From assembly GCA_963777045.1 (NCBI GenBank), contig CAVZPD010000028.1:1-64000 (forward strand): a stretch of 64,000 nt of DNA. Reading direction: 5' to 3'. The position numbers and the translations under genes were made by a program. The notes under the pieces were generated by a model. The model saw only the letters and a list, made by a program, of their open reading frames with translations. It was not told where the DNA came from and ran no database searches. Below, piece after piece: positions 1 through 9,334 of this stretch; position 1 is the first letter of the stretch; the number at the start of each line of letters is the position of its first letter. The stretch comes from JAPSGM01 sp963777045. GTDB taxonomy: Bacteria; Chloroflexota; Limnocylindria; QHBO01.

Positions 1-1
1 G

Positions 2-880
2 CCCACGCTGTGGTTCTCGGCAGATGGATCCGCCTGGTCCGCCATAGGCGACGGCAGTTGGAGCGCCGCATGGGCAAACGCGGAATTCCTCGGCATTGCA
101 GCCGGACCGCACGGCATCGTGGCGATCGGAGACGACCGCTCGACTGGTCAGGCGGTCGTGCTCGCATCGGCCGATGGGCAGGCATGGGAGCAGGCGAGCC
201 TGCCCGTGGGCGAGACGGTAGCTGTTCCTCGTGACGTCGCCGCGTTCGCCGCCGGGTTCGTGATCGTGGGCCGCGAGGGACAGCCCGATACGTACTCCAC
301 CGATACCGGGCTCGTCACGCCCGGCGTCGGCCGGCCGGCGGCCTGGACCTCGACCGACGGGATCGACTGGTCGAGCGCCGAGGTCGAGGGCAACGTGGCC
401 GCAGGCATCGAGCTGCGCCGCGTGTTCGTGGGCACCGACGGCCTCCTCGCCACCGGCGTCAATACCGAGACCGGGCCGGCGACGATCGGCGAGCTCGCGA
501 CCCTGGGCGCGACCGCGTGGACCTCGTCCGACGGCAGCACCTGGCAGCTGTCCGACCAGCTGAGGAGCCAGGTCGCGGACGCCAGGCTCATTGCCTCGGA
601 CGGCGCGCGCATGGTGGCGTTCGGCGTGGACGAGTCGACCGCCGACGAGTTCAACCAGGCCGATTCGGCGGCCTGGGTCTCGACCGATGGCGTTACCTGG
701 GCGCGGCTCGGCGACGCCAACGGCGAGGCCCCACGCTTCTACACCAGGGACGCGCTGGGCCAATGCGCCGGATGTCCGGTGCCCGGCGGCCTCTGGGTCG
801 TGACCGACGGAATCCTGGTGAGCATCCAGGCCGGCGCGCCTGCGCAGGGAATGCTCTTCGGCGCTGCCGTTCTCCCGTAG
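2..880 (+). CDS. Secreted beta-propeller (sialidase-like) protein, 3' part
   Basis: This is the C-terminal 292 codons of a gene that begins upstream of the window; the frame is open from base 2. The protein carries repeated short motifs of the form S-x-D-G-x-x-W (for example WFSADGSAW, WTSTDGIDW, WTSSDGSTW, WVSTDGVTW) spaced about 50-70 residues apart. These are typical of Asp-box or BNR-like beta-propeller blades in exported proteins. A CxxC pair (AGCPV region) lies near the C-terminus and could bind metal or form a disulfide. No catalytic residues can be assigned, so the substrate or ligand is unknown. Two other genes in the window (13032-14096 and 19303-21342) carry the same blade motif. 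Confidence 0.75.
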   Translation, partial: PTLWFSADGSAWSAIGDGSWSAAWANAEFLGIAAGPHGIVAIGDDRSTGQAVVLASADGQAWEQASLPVGETVAVPRDVAAFAAGFVIVGREGQPDTYSTDTGLVTPGVGRPAAWTSTDGIDWSSAEVEGNVAAGIELRRVFVGTDGLLATGVNTETGPATIGELATLGATAWTSSDGSTWQLSDQLRSQVADARLIASDGARMVAFGVDESTADEFNQADSAAWVSTDGVTWARLGDANGEAPRFYTRDALGQCAGCPVPGGLWVVTDGILVSIQAGAPAQGMLFGAAVLP

Positions 881-916
881 GGTCGACCGGTACCGCGCCC
901 GGCGAGGGCGCCTGCG

Positions 917-1090
917 CTACGTGTCGCCGACGGCCATGGCCAGGACTTGATCTCGCGTGGCCTCCATGTTGTGCACCTGCCGGCCATGCTCCTGCGTGGC
1001 CGGCACGACCTCCTCTTCCGTGCCGCGCATCTCCCAGCCACAGGCGCAGCGCACCAGCAGGGGCCCCTCCAGCATCGGTCCGTCATCCAT
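917..1090 (-). CDS. DUF1059 family mini-protein
   Basis: This 57-residue protein is a complete DUF1059 domain. It has a CACGW motif near residue 15, the acidic stretch GTEEEVV, then QEHGRQVHNMEATRDQVL at residues 33-50, which is the family hallmark. The function of DUF1059 proteins is not established. The conserved Cys and His residues suggest a small metal-binding or stress-related role, but that is inference. The ATG at 1088-1090 lies 6 bp downstream of the stop of the gene at 1097-1636 on the same strand, so the two are probably co-transcribed. Confidence 0.8.
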   Translation of the reverse strand: MDDGPMLEGPLLVRCACGWEMRGTEEEVVPATQEHGRQVHNMEATRDQVLAMAVGDT

Positions 1091-1096
1091 GACAAC

Positions 1097-1636
1097 TCAC
1101 TCCAGGCTGCGGAAGGGTTCGGGAACGTAGGCCGCCAGCGCCGCATGCCATTCCGCCGACAGCTCCGTGCGCACGGCCGGATCATCCTGCGCCAGCCACG
1201 CAAGGTGCCGTAAGGCGTGCTCGAGCACCTCGTTGGGGCCGATGCTGCCGGGCGCCGATGTCGCCTCCGAGCGGGCCAGCTCGGATCGACCGATCGGCAG
1301 GCTCTCCAGGGCGCCTCGCAGCGCTGGGCTGATGGCGACCACGAAGCTCAGGATCACCGCACCGCGGTCGCGGCGCCACGAGGTCGAGTGGACCAGGAGC
1401 GGCGGGCCGATGACGTCTCGCACGATCCGATCGACCACCTTAACCGGGTGGTCCGTCTCGCCGAGCTCGATGAGCCAGGGTGCTGGCCCGTCCGGCTTGG
1501 TCAGCTCCAGGTGATCATCGTTCAGCCAAACGACGAATACCTCGGCCTGGACGGGCCCCTCGACGTCCCAGGCCCGCGCCGCACGATCCCCTGCCGCGGA
1601 GTCGCTCACCCCGCTCGACAACAGTTGCACGGCCAT
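1097..1636 (-). CDS. Conserved hypothetical protein
   Basis: This 179-residue soluble protein is not recognised. It starts at the ATG 1634-1636 (MAVQLLSSG). The central region alternates hydrophobic strands and charged turns (EVFVVWLNDDHLEL, GAVILSFVVAI), which suggests a mixed alpha/beta or Nudix-like fold, but no Nudix box or catalytic motif is visible. It is followed on the same strand by the DUF1059 gene and is divergent from the GT39 gene at 1697, leaving only about 60 bp for two promoters. The much longer open frame upstream of this start, antisense to the glycosyltransferase, is an artefact of high GC content. Confidence 0.6.
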   Translation of the reverse strand: MAVQLLSSGVSDSAAGDRAARAWDVEGPVQAEVFVVWLNDDHLELTKPDGPAPWLIELGETDHPVKVVDRIVRDVIGPPLLVHSTSWRRDRGAVILSFVVAISPALRGALESLPIGRSELARSEATSAPGSIGPNEVLEHALRHLAWLAQDDPAVRTELSAEWHAALAAYVPEPFRSLE

Positions 1637-1696
1637 GCCGCGAGCGTAGCAGGGGTCCGCGACCGCGCCCAGAAGACTGCGTAGACTCTGCAACAT

Positions 1697-3193
1697 ATGG
1701 CGAGCGCGCGAGCCACTCCTCGCCAGCCGTACGCGTGGCTGCCAGTGGCGGCGCTCGCGGTGCTTGCCGCCGCCATCCTGCTGATCCTCGCCAACCGCTA
1801 CGGCTTCCACCGCGACGAGCTGTACTTCATAGTCGCCGGCAGGCACCCGGACTGGGGCTACGTCGACCAGCCGCCGATCACGCCGCTCCTCTCGGCGGCC
1901 GCCGTGGATCTGTTCGGTCTCCAGCCGCTGGCCGTCCGGATCCTCCCGGCGATCTCGACCGCGATCGTCATCGGCCTCACTGCGGCCATGGCACGCGAGT
2001 ACGGCGGCGGGACGAGGGCCCAGTTGCTGGCCGCCGCGTTCGCCGCGGGATCGGCGATCCTGGGACTGGGCCACCTGGACAGCACGGCCACCTACGACCT
2101 GCTGGCCTGGACCCTTGTCTCCTTCGGGGTCGTCCGCATCCTCCGAGGCGCGGACTCCAGGGAGTGGCTGTGGGTTGGGCTGGTGGCGGGCATCGGCCTC
2201 CAGAACAAGAACCTGGTGGTGATGCTGGGGATCGGCCTCTTCATCGGCCTGCTGATCGCGCGCCGCTGGGAGGTCGTGCGCTCGGTCTGGCTGTGGGCGG
2301 GCGTTGCCATTGCCGGCCTCATCTGGCTGCCCAACATCGTCTGGCAGGCGCTCAACGACTGGCCGCAGATCGGGATGAGCGGCGTGGTATCCGGGCGGAG
2401 CGAGCTCGGCGACGTGCTGCTGATCATCCCGTTCCAGCTGATCATGGCCGGCCCGCTCCTCTTCCCCGTCTTCCTGGCGGGGCTGTGGTGGCTGCTGCGC
2501 AGCCCGGCGGCGCAGCCATGGCGCACGATCGGCTGGGCCTACCTGGTGGCGCTGGGCATCACCATGGTCGTGCGTGGGCAGGTCTACTACGCCACCGGCC
2601 TTTTCCCCGCCATCTTTGCCGCGGGCGGCGTGGTGGCCGATGGATGGATGGCGCGCGGGCATCGCCGGCTCAGGGCAGGGACCCTGGCGGTGGCCGGAAC
2701 GCTCTCGGCGGTGCTGATCGCGTTCATCATGCTGCCGCTCCTGCCCCCGGCGACCCTGGCGGAGACGCCCTTCCCGGACCTCTACGACGGATCGGCGGAG
2801 CAGATTGGCTGGCACGAGTTCGTGCAGACCGTCACCGACGTCGTCGACCAGCTTCCCGCCGAGCAGCGCGCGCGGGCCGTGATCCTGGCGGGCAATTACG
2901 GCGAAGCGGGTGCGCTGACGCTGCTGGGAGGCGACGACCTGCCGCCGGTCTACTCCGGGCACAACTCGTTCGCCGCCTGGGGCCCGCCGCCCGACGACCG
3001 CGACGTGATCGTGCTGGCCGGGCACTGGACCGTCGACTACTGGGCCTTCGCCATTGGCTCCTGCGAGGAGCGCGCGCGGATCACCAACCAGGCCGGGATC
3101 GAGAACGAGGAGTCGATCGCCCGGGTCTGGGTCTGCCCGAACCGGCCCGCGCCGTGGTCCGAGACCTGGGACCGGATCGGCTTCTACGGGTAG
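1697..3193 (+). CDS. GT39-family membrane glycosyltransferase
   Basis: This 498-residue polytopic membrane protein belongs to the ArnT/PMT-like glycosyltransferase family 39, which transfers sugars from polyprenyl-phosphate donors on the outer face of the membrane. The diagnostic N-terminal loop after the first membrane segment reads NRYGFHRDELYF at residues 34-45 and contains the catalytic-type Asp-Glu pair, followed by the GYVDQPP motif. About ten hydrophobic segments follow, then a soluble C-terminal domain of roughly 150 residues. The acceptor is unknown; it could be a lipid, protein or cell-envelope glycan. It stands alone between divergent and downstream genes. Confidence 0.85.
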   Translation: MASARATPRQPYAWLPVAALAVLAAAILLILANRYGFHRDELYFIVAGRHPDWGYVDQPPITPLLSAAAVDLFGLQPLAVRILPAISTAIVIGLTAAMAREYGGGTRAQLLAAAFAAGSAILGLGHLDSTATYDLLAWTLVSFGVVRILRGADSREWLWVGLVAGIGLQNKNLVVMLGIGLFIGLLIARRWEVVRSVWLWAGVAIAGLIWLPNIVWQALNDWPQIGMSGVVSGRSELGDVLLIIPFQLIMAGPLLFPVFLAGLWWLLRSPAAQPWRTIGWAYLVALGITMVVRGQVYYATGLFPAIFAAGGVVADGWMARGHRRLRAGTLAVAGTLSAVLIAFIMLPLLPPATLAETPFPDLYDGSAEQIGWHEFVQTVTDVVDQLPAEQRARAVILAGNYGEAGALTLLGGDDLPPVYSGHNSFAAWGPPPDDRDVIVLAGHWTVDYWAFAIGSCEERARITNQAGIENEESIARVWVCPNRPAPWSETWDRIGFYG

Positions 3194-3318
3194 GCAGCGC
3201 TTCGAGGACGTTCCCACCCTTTCCATCGGGCATTCACACTCTGCGCGCATTCCCCTCGCAGCCTGTCGGTATCGGTCGACTGGATGACCGATGCACAGCG
3301 AAAGCGAGGTTGAACGAC

Positions 3319-3711
3319 ATGACTGGACGAACGATCGCGGGCGTGGTGGCGGTGATCCTGCTGATCGCCCTGGCCGTCGGCGTGGGGGCAACGGCCTACA
3401 ACGCCGGCATCAGCGCGGGCCTGGATGAGGCGGCCCGAACGGCAACGGCATCTGGAGCCCCGGCCGCGGTTGCCTACCCCTACGCTCCGTACTGGCACGG
3501 TCCATGGGGCTTCGGCTTCTTCGGGATCATCTTCTTCGTCTTCGGGATCTTCCTCTTCATCGGCCTCCTGCGCGCCGTCTTTGGCTGGGGCCGATGGGGT
3601 GGGGGCGGCCATCGCGGATGGCGCGGGCCGGGTGGCCGGCACGAGATGGCCGAGGAATGGCACCGCGAGATGCACCGCCGCGAGGAAGGCAGCTCGTCCG
3701 CGACCTCGTAG
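3319..3711 (+). CDS. Small Gly/His-rich membrane protein upstream of a two-component system
   Basis: This 130-residue protein has one membrane segment at residues 6-27 and a second at about 60-85 (FFGIIFFVFGIFLF). Between them is a Tyr/Trp/Pro-rich linker. The cytosolic tail is rich in Gly, Arg and His (GWGRWGGGGHRGW) and ends in charged residues with HxxMHRR. A GAGG ribosome-binding site precedes the ATG at 3319. Similar small membrane proteins are often encoded in front of OmpR-type two-component genes. Here the stop lies 1 bp before the response regulator start, so it is probably in that operon and may be an envelope-stress or metal-linked accessory. The function is unproven. Confidence 0.6.
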   Translation: MTGRTIAGVVAVILLIALAVGVGATAYNAGISAGLDEAARTATASGAPAAVAYPYAPYWHGPWGFGFFGIIFFVFGIFLFIGLLRAVFGWGRWGGGGHRGWRGPGGRHEMAEEWHREMHRREEGSSSATS

Positions 3712-3712
3712 G

Positions 3713-4402
3713 ATGGGCAGCCTGATGCAGCGGGTGCTGGTCGTCGATGACGAGCCGAAGATCGTGCAGCTGGTCCGCGACTACCTGGAGCGGGCCAGCT
3801 TCACGGTTGCCACGGCCCGGAGCGGCGATGAGGCCCTGATGCGGGCGAGGACCGAGCTGCCGGACCTCGTGATCCTGGACCTGGGCCTCCCCGGTCTCGA
3901 CGGCCTCGACGTCACGCGTGCCCTCCGCCGCGCCGGGGACCTGCCGATCATCATGCTCACCGCCCGCGACGACGAGACCGACCGCATCATCGGTCTCGAG
4001 CTGGGCGCCGACGACTACGTCACCAAGCCGTTCAGCCCGCGGGAGCTGGTGGCCCGCGCCAGGGCCGTCCTGCGCAGGCGCTCCGCCCCGGCTGAGGCCG
4101 ATCTGCTGCGAGCCGGCGACCTCGAGCTTGACCTCCCGCGCCTTCGCGTGACGCGTGACGGCACGCCGGTGGACCTGACGGCCACCGAGTTCACGCTGCT
4201 GGCGGCCATGGCCCGCCAGCCGGGGCGCGTCTTCACGCGCTCGCAGCTCCTCGACGCCATCCACGGGGAGGCGTTCGAGTCGTACGAGCGGGCGATCGAC
4301 GCCCACGTCAAGAACATCCGGCGCAAGCTGGAGCCGATGCCGCGCTCGCCGCGCTACGTCCTGACCGTCTACGGCGTCGGCTACCGCCTGGCGGAGGACT
4401 AG
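3713..4402 (+). CDS. OmpR/PhoB-family response regulator
   Basis: This 229-residue DNA-binding response regulator has an N-terminal receiver domain (LVVDDEPK motif, phospho-acceptor Asp near residue 56 in VILDLGLPG, conserved Lys in VTKPF). A C-terminal winged-helix DNA-binding domain follows (residues about 130-225, ending VYGVGYRLAED). The alternative start at 3725 (MQRVLVVDDEP) would shorten it by four residues. The sensor kinase gene begins 3 bp after its stop, so this is a cognate two-component pair. The target regulon is not evident. Confidence 0.92.
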   Translation: MGSLMQRVLVVDDEPKIVQLVRDYLERASFTVATARSGDEALMRARTELPDLVILDLGLPGLDGLDVTRALRRAGDLPIIMLTARDDETDRIIGLELGADDYVTKPFSPRELVARARAVLRRRSAPAEADLLRAGDLELDLPRLRVTRDGTPVDLTATEFTLLAAMARQPGRVFTRSQLLDAIHGEAFESYERAIDAHVKNIRRKLEPMPRSPRYVLTVYGVGYRLAED

Positions 4403-4405
4403 CGG

Positions 4406-5527
4406 ATGCCGTCTCGACGCGGACACTGGGCGATGCGCGAGGGCCGGTGGCAGATGGGCGGCCGCGGCCGGCGGCCGCCATGGTGGCCTGAGGGGGAGCC
4501 GTGGCCTCCGCCGCCGGAGGCGTGGGACCAGGTGCGGCGCCGCTTCATGCGTCGCGTCGCCCGCTTCGTGGTGCTGGCGCTGATCGCGCTGGCCCTCGCA
4601 CTGGGCGTCATGGCCTGGGTCGTGGGCCAGCTGATGGGGACAGGCTGGGCGGGCGGCCTGGCGGTGGTCCTTGCGGTGGCGGCGTTCCTCGTCTTCGCGC
4701 GGTGGGCCGTCCGCAGCGTGCGGGCGACGACCGTCCCGCTTGGCGACATCATGACCGCCGTCGGGCGCATGGGCGCAGGCGAGGTCGGCGTCCAGGTGCC
4801 GGAGCGCGGACCACGCGACGTCCAGCAGCTCGCCAGCGCCTTCAACGCGATGAGCGGTCGCCTGGCGGCGACCGAGGAGCAGCGCCGCCGCCTGCTTGCC
4901 GACGTCAGCCATGAGCTGCGCACTCCGCTCACCGTGCTGCAGGGGAACGTGGAGGCGATGCTCGACGGCGTCTACGCCGCGGATCGCGAGCACCTCGAGC
5001 TGGTCCGCGACGAGGCGCAGCAGCTGGAGCGCCTGATCGACGACCTGCGGACGCTGTCGTTGGCGGAGGCCGGCGCGCTGGCCCTCAACCGCGAGCCGGT
5101 CGACCTGGCGGAGCTCGCGCGCGAGGTTGCTGCGGCCTTCGAGCCGCAGGCTTCGGCGGCCGGCGTCGAGCTCTCCGTGGACGCCGATGCCGCCGTCGAG
5201 CTTGACCTGGATCCCCATCGCATCCGACAGGTGATCACCAACCTGCTGGCGAACGCGGTTCGCCACACGCCCGCCGGCGGTCGGGTGACGATCGCGGTGG
5301 CCCGGCGCGCCGCCCGGATCACGCTCGAGGTGCGGGACACCGGCCGGGGCATGGCGGCGGAAGATGTGGCGCAGGCCTTCGACCGATTCTGGCGTTCCGG
5401 AGAGCGCGCCGGAGCAGGACTCGGGTTGGCGATCGTGCGCGACCTCGTCACGGCACATGGCGGTGAGGTGCGGATCGAAAGCGAGCCTGGCGCGGGCACC
5501 CACGTCATCTGCACCTTGCCCGCCTGA
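4406..5527 (+). CDS. HAMP-domain sensor histidine kinase
   Basis: This 373-residue membrane histidine kinase has an Arg/Trp/Pro-rich cytosolic N-terminus and two close membrane helices (about 51-74 and 82-99) with almost no extracellular loop. A HAMP linker follows, then a HisKA dimerisation helix with the phospho-acceptor His169 in SHELRTP, and a HATPase domain with N, G1 (DTGRGM) and G2 (GAGLGLAIV) boxes. The missing periplasmic domain suggests that it senses a membrane-proximal signal or a partner, such as the small membrane protein at 3319. It forms an operon with the regulator just upstream. Confidence 0.92.
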   Translation: MPSRRGHWAMREGRWQMGGRGRRPPWWPEGEPWPPPPEAWDQVRRRFMRRVARFVVLALIALALALGVMAWVVGQLMGTGWAGGLAVVLAVAAFLVFARWAVRSVRATTVPLGDIMTAVGRMGAGEVGVQVPERGPRDVQQLASAFNAMSGRLAATEEQRRRLLADVSHELRTPLTVLQGNVEAMLDGVYAADREHLELVRDEAQQLERLIDDLRTLSLAEAGALALNREPVDLAELAREVAAAFEPQASAAGVELSVDADAAVELDLDPHRIRQVITNLLANAVRHTPAGGRVTIAVARRAARITLEVRDTGRGMAAEDVAQAFDRFWRSGERAGAGLGLAIVRDLVTAHGGEVRIESEPGAGTHVICTLPA

Positions 5528-5555
5528 CGTGCACATCGGCTAGACTGTTCGCTCG

Positions 5556-5580
5556 TACCGAACTATCCGGAGATACCGAA
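5556..5580 (+). promoter_or_regulatory. Direct repeat upstream of marR-RND operon
   Basis: TACCGAA occurs twice (5556-5562 and 5574-5580), 18 bp apart, just before the marR-type gene. A TAGACT hexamer at 5541-5546 could serve as the -10 element. The position fits an autoregulatory MarR operator, but no clear dyad is present. Confidence 0.35.
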
Positions 5581-5618
5581 TCATCGCCGCTGACCCTCGA
5601 AGCGCAGCCGTCGAGCGC

Positions 5619-6047
5619 GTGATGCAGGCCCACGAGGTCTTCCACCGCCAGATGTCGGCGCTGCACGCTCCCGAGCTCCTGGAGCTCAACCTGACCCTCG
5701 CCCAGCTCAAGGCCGTCTACCTGGTGGCAGCCACCGGACCGATCCGCATGAGCGCGCTCTCCGTACAGCTGGGTACGGCGATCTCCACCACCAGCGGAGT
5801 GGTGGATCGCCTGGTGCAGGCCGGCATGCTGGCTCGCACCGAGGACCCGGCCGATCGCCGCCAGGTGCTGGTTGCAGCCACGCCATCGGCCCTGCAGCAG
5901 CTCGAGGACCTGTCCGAGCTGGGGCGGGACCGAATGCGGCAGCTCCTGAACCGCCTGGCGAGCGTGAAGGAGATCGAAACCATCGAAGCCGCCGTCCGCC
6001 TGCTGGGCGAGGCGGCGACTGCAACGAACGAGGAAGCATCCGCATGA
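5619..6047 (+). CDS. MarR-family transcriptional regulator
   Basis: This 142-residue winged-helix regulator has a recognition region around LSVQLGTAISTTSGVVDRLVQAGMLAR and the wing motif DPADRRQVLVAAT. It starts at GTG 5619 (or the adjacent ATG 5622). Its stop overlaps the start of the RND transporter gene by 4 bp, so the regulator and the pump are co-transcribed and translationally coupled. Proteins of this type usually repress an adjacent efflux gene and release DNA on binding an aromatic ligand or drug. The inducer here is unknown. Confidence 0.88.
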   Translation: MMQAHEVFHRQMSALHAPELLELNLTLAQLKAVYLVAATGPIRMSALSVQLGTAISTTSGVVDRLVQAGMLARTEDPADRRQVLVAATPSALQQLEDLSELGRDRMRQLLNRLASVKEIETIEAAVRLLGEAATATNEEASA

Positions 6048-9000
6048 CCTGGCTCTCGCGCGCCGCCGTCAACAGGCGCACGGTCACCCTCCTCCTGGCG
6101 GCCGCCCTCTTCGGCGGCGGCCTCGTCGCGTGGACGAACCTCAAGCAGGAGCTCCTGCCCGACGTCTCGTTCCCGGTGGCGACCGTCATCGCGCCGTATC
6201 CGGGAGCGGCCGCCGACGAGGTCGCGACCCAGGTGGTCGAGCCGATCGAGCGGGCGGTCCAGTCCATCTCGGGTATCGACCAGGTCAACTCGACCTCCGC
6301 CAACTCCATCGGCTTCGTGATCGCGCAGTTCGAGTACGGGACCGATGTCGAGGAGTCGGTGCGCACCCTGGAGGAGGCCATCTCGGCGCTGTCGCTGCCG
6401 CAGGGCGTCAGTCCCGAGGTGTCGCAGCTGAACATCAACGCCTCGCCGGTGGTGATCGCGTCGATCTCGTCCAGCAGCGCCTCGCTGACCGAGCTGGGCG
6501 ACATCGCCAGCGGGCAGGTCGTGCCGGAGCTGGAGGGGATCAGCGGCGTGGCCAGCGTCGAGATCACCGGCGGCCTCTCCGACCAGGTCACCATCACCCT
6601 GGACCCGGCCGCGCTCGGGCGCTACGGGATCGGGATCCAGCAGATCTCGGGGGCCCTCGGCGCAGCGAACGTCACGTTCCCGGCCGGCCAGCTGCCCGCC
6701 GGAGACGAGGCCGTGCCGGTGACCGTCGTCGGCGAGCTCACCTCCATCGACGAGCTGCGCAGCATCGTGGTCGGGGTGGACCAGTCCGGCCAGGTGCCGG
6801 CGCCGATCACGCTGGGCGACCTGGCCGCGATCGATACCACGCAGGTCGCCGATACCGGCTACGGCCGCATCAACGGGCGCGAGGCGCTGGGACTCTCGGT
6901 CTCCAAGACCCAGTCGGCCAACACGGTGGAGGTGACCCAGGCGGTCACCGATGCCCTGGACGAGCTCGTCGCCGGCTCGGATGCCGACCTGCAGATCGAC
7001 ATCGTCTCGGACCAGGCCTCGTTCATCCTCGAGTCGCGCGACGGCCTGCTGCGCGAGGGCGGCCTGGGTGCCATCTTCGCGGTCCTCACGATCTTCTTCT
7101 TCCTGTTCAGCCTGCGCTCGACGGTCGTGGCCGCCATCAGCATCCCGCTCTCGCTGCTCATCGCGCTGGTGCTGATGCAGCTCACCGGGATCACCATCAA
7201 CATCATGACCCTGGGCGGATTGGCGGTGGCGGTGGGCCGCGTGGTGGACGACTCCATCGTGGTCCTGGAGAACACCTACCGCCATCGGGCGATGGGGGAG
7301 GATCGGCTCCAGGCGGCCATTCGCGGACCGTCGGAAGTTGCGGGCGCCATCACCTCGAGCACGTTGACCACCGTGGCGGTCTTCCTGCCGCTGGGCTTCG
7401 CCGGCGGCCTGGTGAGCCAGTTCTTCCTGCCGTTCGCGCTGACGGTCAGCTTCGCGCTCCTCGCCTCGCTCGTGGTAGCCCTGACCTTGATCCCGGTGCT
7501 CGCCTTCTTCCTGGTGGGCGCCGGTGGGGGCGACGTGGATGCATCGGGCGAGCCCCGGCGCTCCATCTGGGTTCGCCTCTACGACCCGACCATCCGCGCC
7601 GTGCTCGGGAGCCGATGGCGGGCCGGCGGCGTCGTGGCGGCCGCGTTCCTGCTCTTCGTCCTCTCGCTCGGCATCGTTCCGCTGCTGCCCACCGCGTTCC
7701 TGAACTCGGGCTCGGAGAAGATCCTGTCGGTGAGCCTCTCGCCGCCGTCGGGGACGACGTCCCAGGCGGTCATCGAGCGGGCCGGCGAGGCCGAGCAGAT
7801 CCTGCTCGACGACGAGGACGTGCGGCTCGTGCAGACGACGGTCCCGCCGGAAGGCGACACCGGGTTCCGCACCCTCATCGCCGCGCAGCAGGGTCGCGCG
7901 GCCAATTCGGCCACCATGATCGTGCGGCTGGACTCCTCGACCGACCTGACCGCGGCGACCACCCGCTTCGAGGAGGCGCTGGCACCGGTCGCCTCGGAGG
8001 GATGGGACGCGCTCGTCCAGCAGACGAACGGACCGGGCGCGAGCAGCAACGTGTCGCTCGTCGTCTCCGGGCCGAACGGGGACGCCGTCGAAGCGGCGAC
8101 GACCCAGGTCATCGACGCGGTCAAGGGCATCGACGGGCTGGCCAACGTGACCAGCGACCTGGTGGCCGCCGCGCCACAGGTGGAGGTGCGGGTCGATCCT
8201 GCCCGGGCCGCCGCCGCCGGCGTCTCGGCCGCGCAGGTTGGCGGCGTCATCCGCGGCGCGCTGACACCCTCCTCGGTGACGACCCTCCATCCCGCCGACA
8301 GCAACGAATCGCTCGACGTCGTCCTGCGCATCGATCCCGACGTGGTCGACTCGGTCGACGCGCTGCGTTCCCTGCCCGTCGGCGCCGGCGTGACGGTGGG
8401 CGACGTGGCAAGCGTGGAGCAGCGAGAGGTACGCCCGACGATCACGCGCGTGAACGCCGCTCCCTCCGCGACGGTCTCCGGCGACATCGTCTCGGATGAC
8501 ACCGGCGCCGTGTCCGCCGCCGTGCAGTCGGAGCTCGACCGGCTCGACGCATCGGGCCAGCTGCCCGCCGGCGTCAGGGTCTCGGTGGGCGGAGTCACGC
8601 AGCAGCAGTCAGAGGCCTTCGGTGGCCTGTTCACCGCCATGGGCGTCGCCATCGTGCTCGTCTACGTGATGCTGGTTCTCGCCTTCAACTCGCTGGTGAC
8701 GCCGTTCATCATCCTGTTCAGCCTGCCCATGGCGACCATCGGCGCCTTCCCGGCCCTGCTGCTCACCGGCAGGCCCATCGGGGTGAGCGCGCTCATCGGC
8801 TTCCTGATGCTGATCGGGATCGTGGTGACCAACGCGATCGTCCTGCTCGACCTCGTCGAGCGGCACCGCAACGAGGGGATGGGCGTGCGCGACGCCCTGG
8901 TCAAGGGCGGGCACACCCGCGTGCGGCCGATCCTGATGACCGCCATTGCCACCATCCTGGCGCTCGTGCCGCTGGCGGCCGGCTTCAACGAGGGGTCGAT

Positions 9001-9142
9001 CATCGCCGCGGAGCTGGGGACGGTGGTCATCGGCGGGCTGCTTAGCTCCACGTTCCTGACGCTGATCGTGGTGCCGGCCGCGTACTTCCTGGTGCGTGGC
9101 CGGCGGGAGCGACGGGCGGCGCAGCACTCGGCTGGCGGTTGA
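6044..9142 (+). CDS. RND-family efflux transporter permease
   Basis: This 1032-residue proton-driven RND exporter has a first membrane helix at residues 13-31 and a large extracytoplasmic loop. A membrane bundle around residues 335-500 contains GRVVDDSIVVLEN, which carries the paired Asp residues of the proton relay. A second loop and a second bundle (about 865-1015) contain GIVVTNAIVLLDLVERHR. The length and duplicated layout match AcrB/HAE1-type pumps. No membrane-fusion protein or outer-membrane channel is encoded nearby, which fits a monoderm or an otherwise autonomous pump. Its expression is probably controlled by the coupled MarR regulator. Confidence 0.92.
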   Translation: MTWLSRAAVNRRTVTLLLAAALFGGGLVAWTNLKQELLPDVSFPVATVIAPYPGAAADEVATQVVEPIERAVQSISGIDQVNSTSANSIGFVIAQFEYGTDVEESVRTLEEAISALSLPQGVSPEVSQLNINASPVVIASISSSSASLTELGDIASGQVVPELEGISGVASVEITGGLSDQVTITLDPAALGRYGIGIQQISGALGAANVTFPAGQLPAGDEAVPVTVVGELTSIDELRSIVVGVDQSGQVPAPITLGDLAAIDTTQVADTGYGRINGREALGLSVSKTQSANTVEVTQAVTDALDELVAGSDADLQIDIVSDQASFILESRDGLLREGGLGAIFAVLTIFFFLFSLRSTVVAAISIPLSLLIALVLMQLTGITINIMTLGGLAVAVGRVVDDSIVVLENTYRHRAMGEDRLQAAIRGPSEVAGAITSSTLTTVAVFLPLGFAGGLVSQFFLPFALTVSFALLASLVVALTLIPVLAFFLVGAGGGDVDASGEPRRSIWVRLYDPTIRAVLGSRWRAGGVVAAAFLLFVLSLGIVPLLPTAFLNSGSEKILSVSLSPPSGTTSQAVIERAGEAEQILLDDEDVRLVQTTVPPEGDTGFRTLIAAQQGRAANSATMIVRLDSSTDLTAATTRFEEALAPVASEGWDALVQQTNGPGASSNVSLVVSGPNGDAVEAATTQVIDAVKGIDGLANVTSDLVAAAPQVEVRVDPARAAAAGVSAAQVGGVIRGALTPSSVTTLHPADSNESLDVVLRIDPDVVDSVDALRSLPVGAGVTVGDVASVEQREVRPTITRVNAAPSATVSGDIVSDDTGAVSAAVQSELDRLDASGQLPAGVRVSVGGVTQQQSEAFGGLFTAMGVAIVLVYVMLVLAFNSLVTPFIILFSLPMATIGAFPALLLTGRPIGVSALIGFLMLIGIVVTNAIVLLDLVERHRNEGMGVRDALVKGGHTRVRPILMTAIATILALVPLAAGFNEGSIIAAELGTVVIGGLLSSTFLTLIVVPAAYFLVRGRRERRAAQHSAGG

Positions 9143-9156
9143 GGGGCGTCCGGGGG

Positions 9157-9333
9157 CGATAGATCTTCGATTCCGAGCCCGAGTGGCGGTTCTGGTTCTG
9201 GATTGATCGGTCTATCGGTGCAGGCTGAGCGTGAGCCCTGTGTGCGGGTGCAGCCGTGGGTGCGTCCCGTACCGATAGATCGCCCAAACGCCGGCCCGCG
9301 GACGGTCCCGGGTCGGATCCCGAAGATCTATCG
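9157..9333. repeat. Four-copy TCTATCG/CGATAGA inverted repeat array
   Basis: The 7-mer CGATAGA or its complement occurs at 9157-9163, 9211-9217, 9273-9279 and 9327-9333, in alternating orientation with spacings of 54, 62 and 54 bp. The outer pair extends to a perfect 13-bp inverted repeat (CGATAGATCTTCG at 9157-9169 and its complement at 9321-9333). The whole 177-bp block is therefore an imperfect nested palindrome in a non-coding gap. Confidence 0.7.
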
Positions 9334-9334
9334 G

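Noticed and set aside
1637..3391. Long open frame on the minus strand opposite the GT39 gene and small membrane protein
   Set aside because: It is Arg/Gly/Asp/His-rich with no domain pattern and is a by-product of high GC codon use on the other strand.
5717..8290. 857-codon open frame antisense to the RND gene
   Set aside because: Composition is biased and lacks hydrophobic structure, while the sense strand has clear RND motifs.
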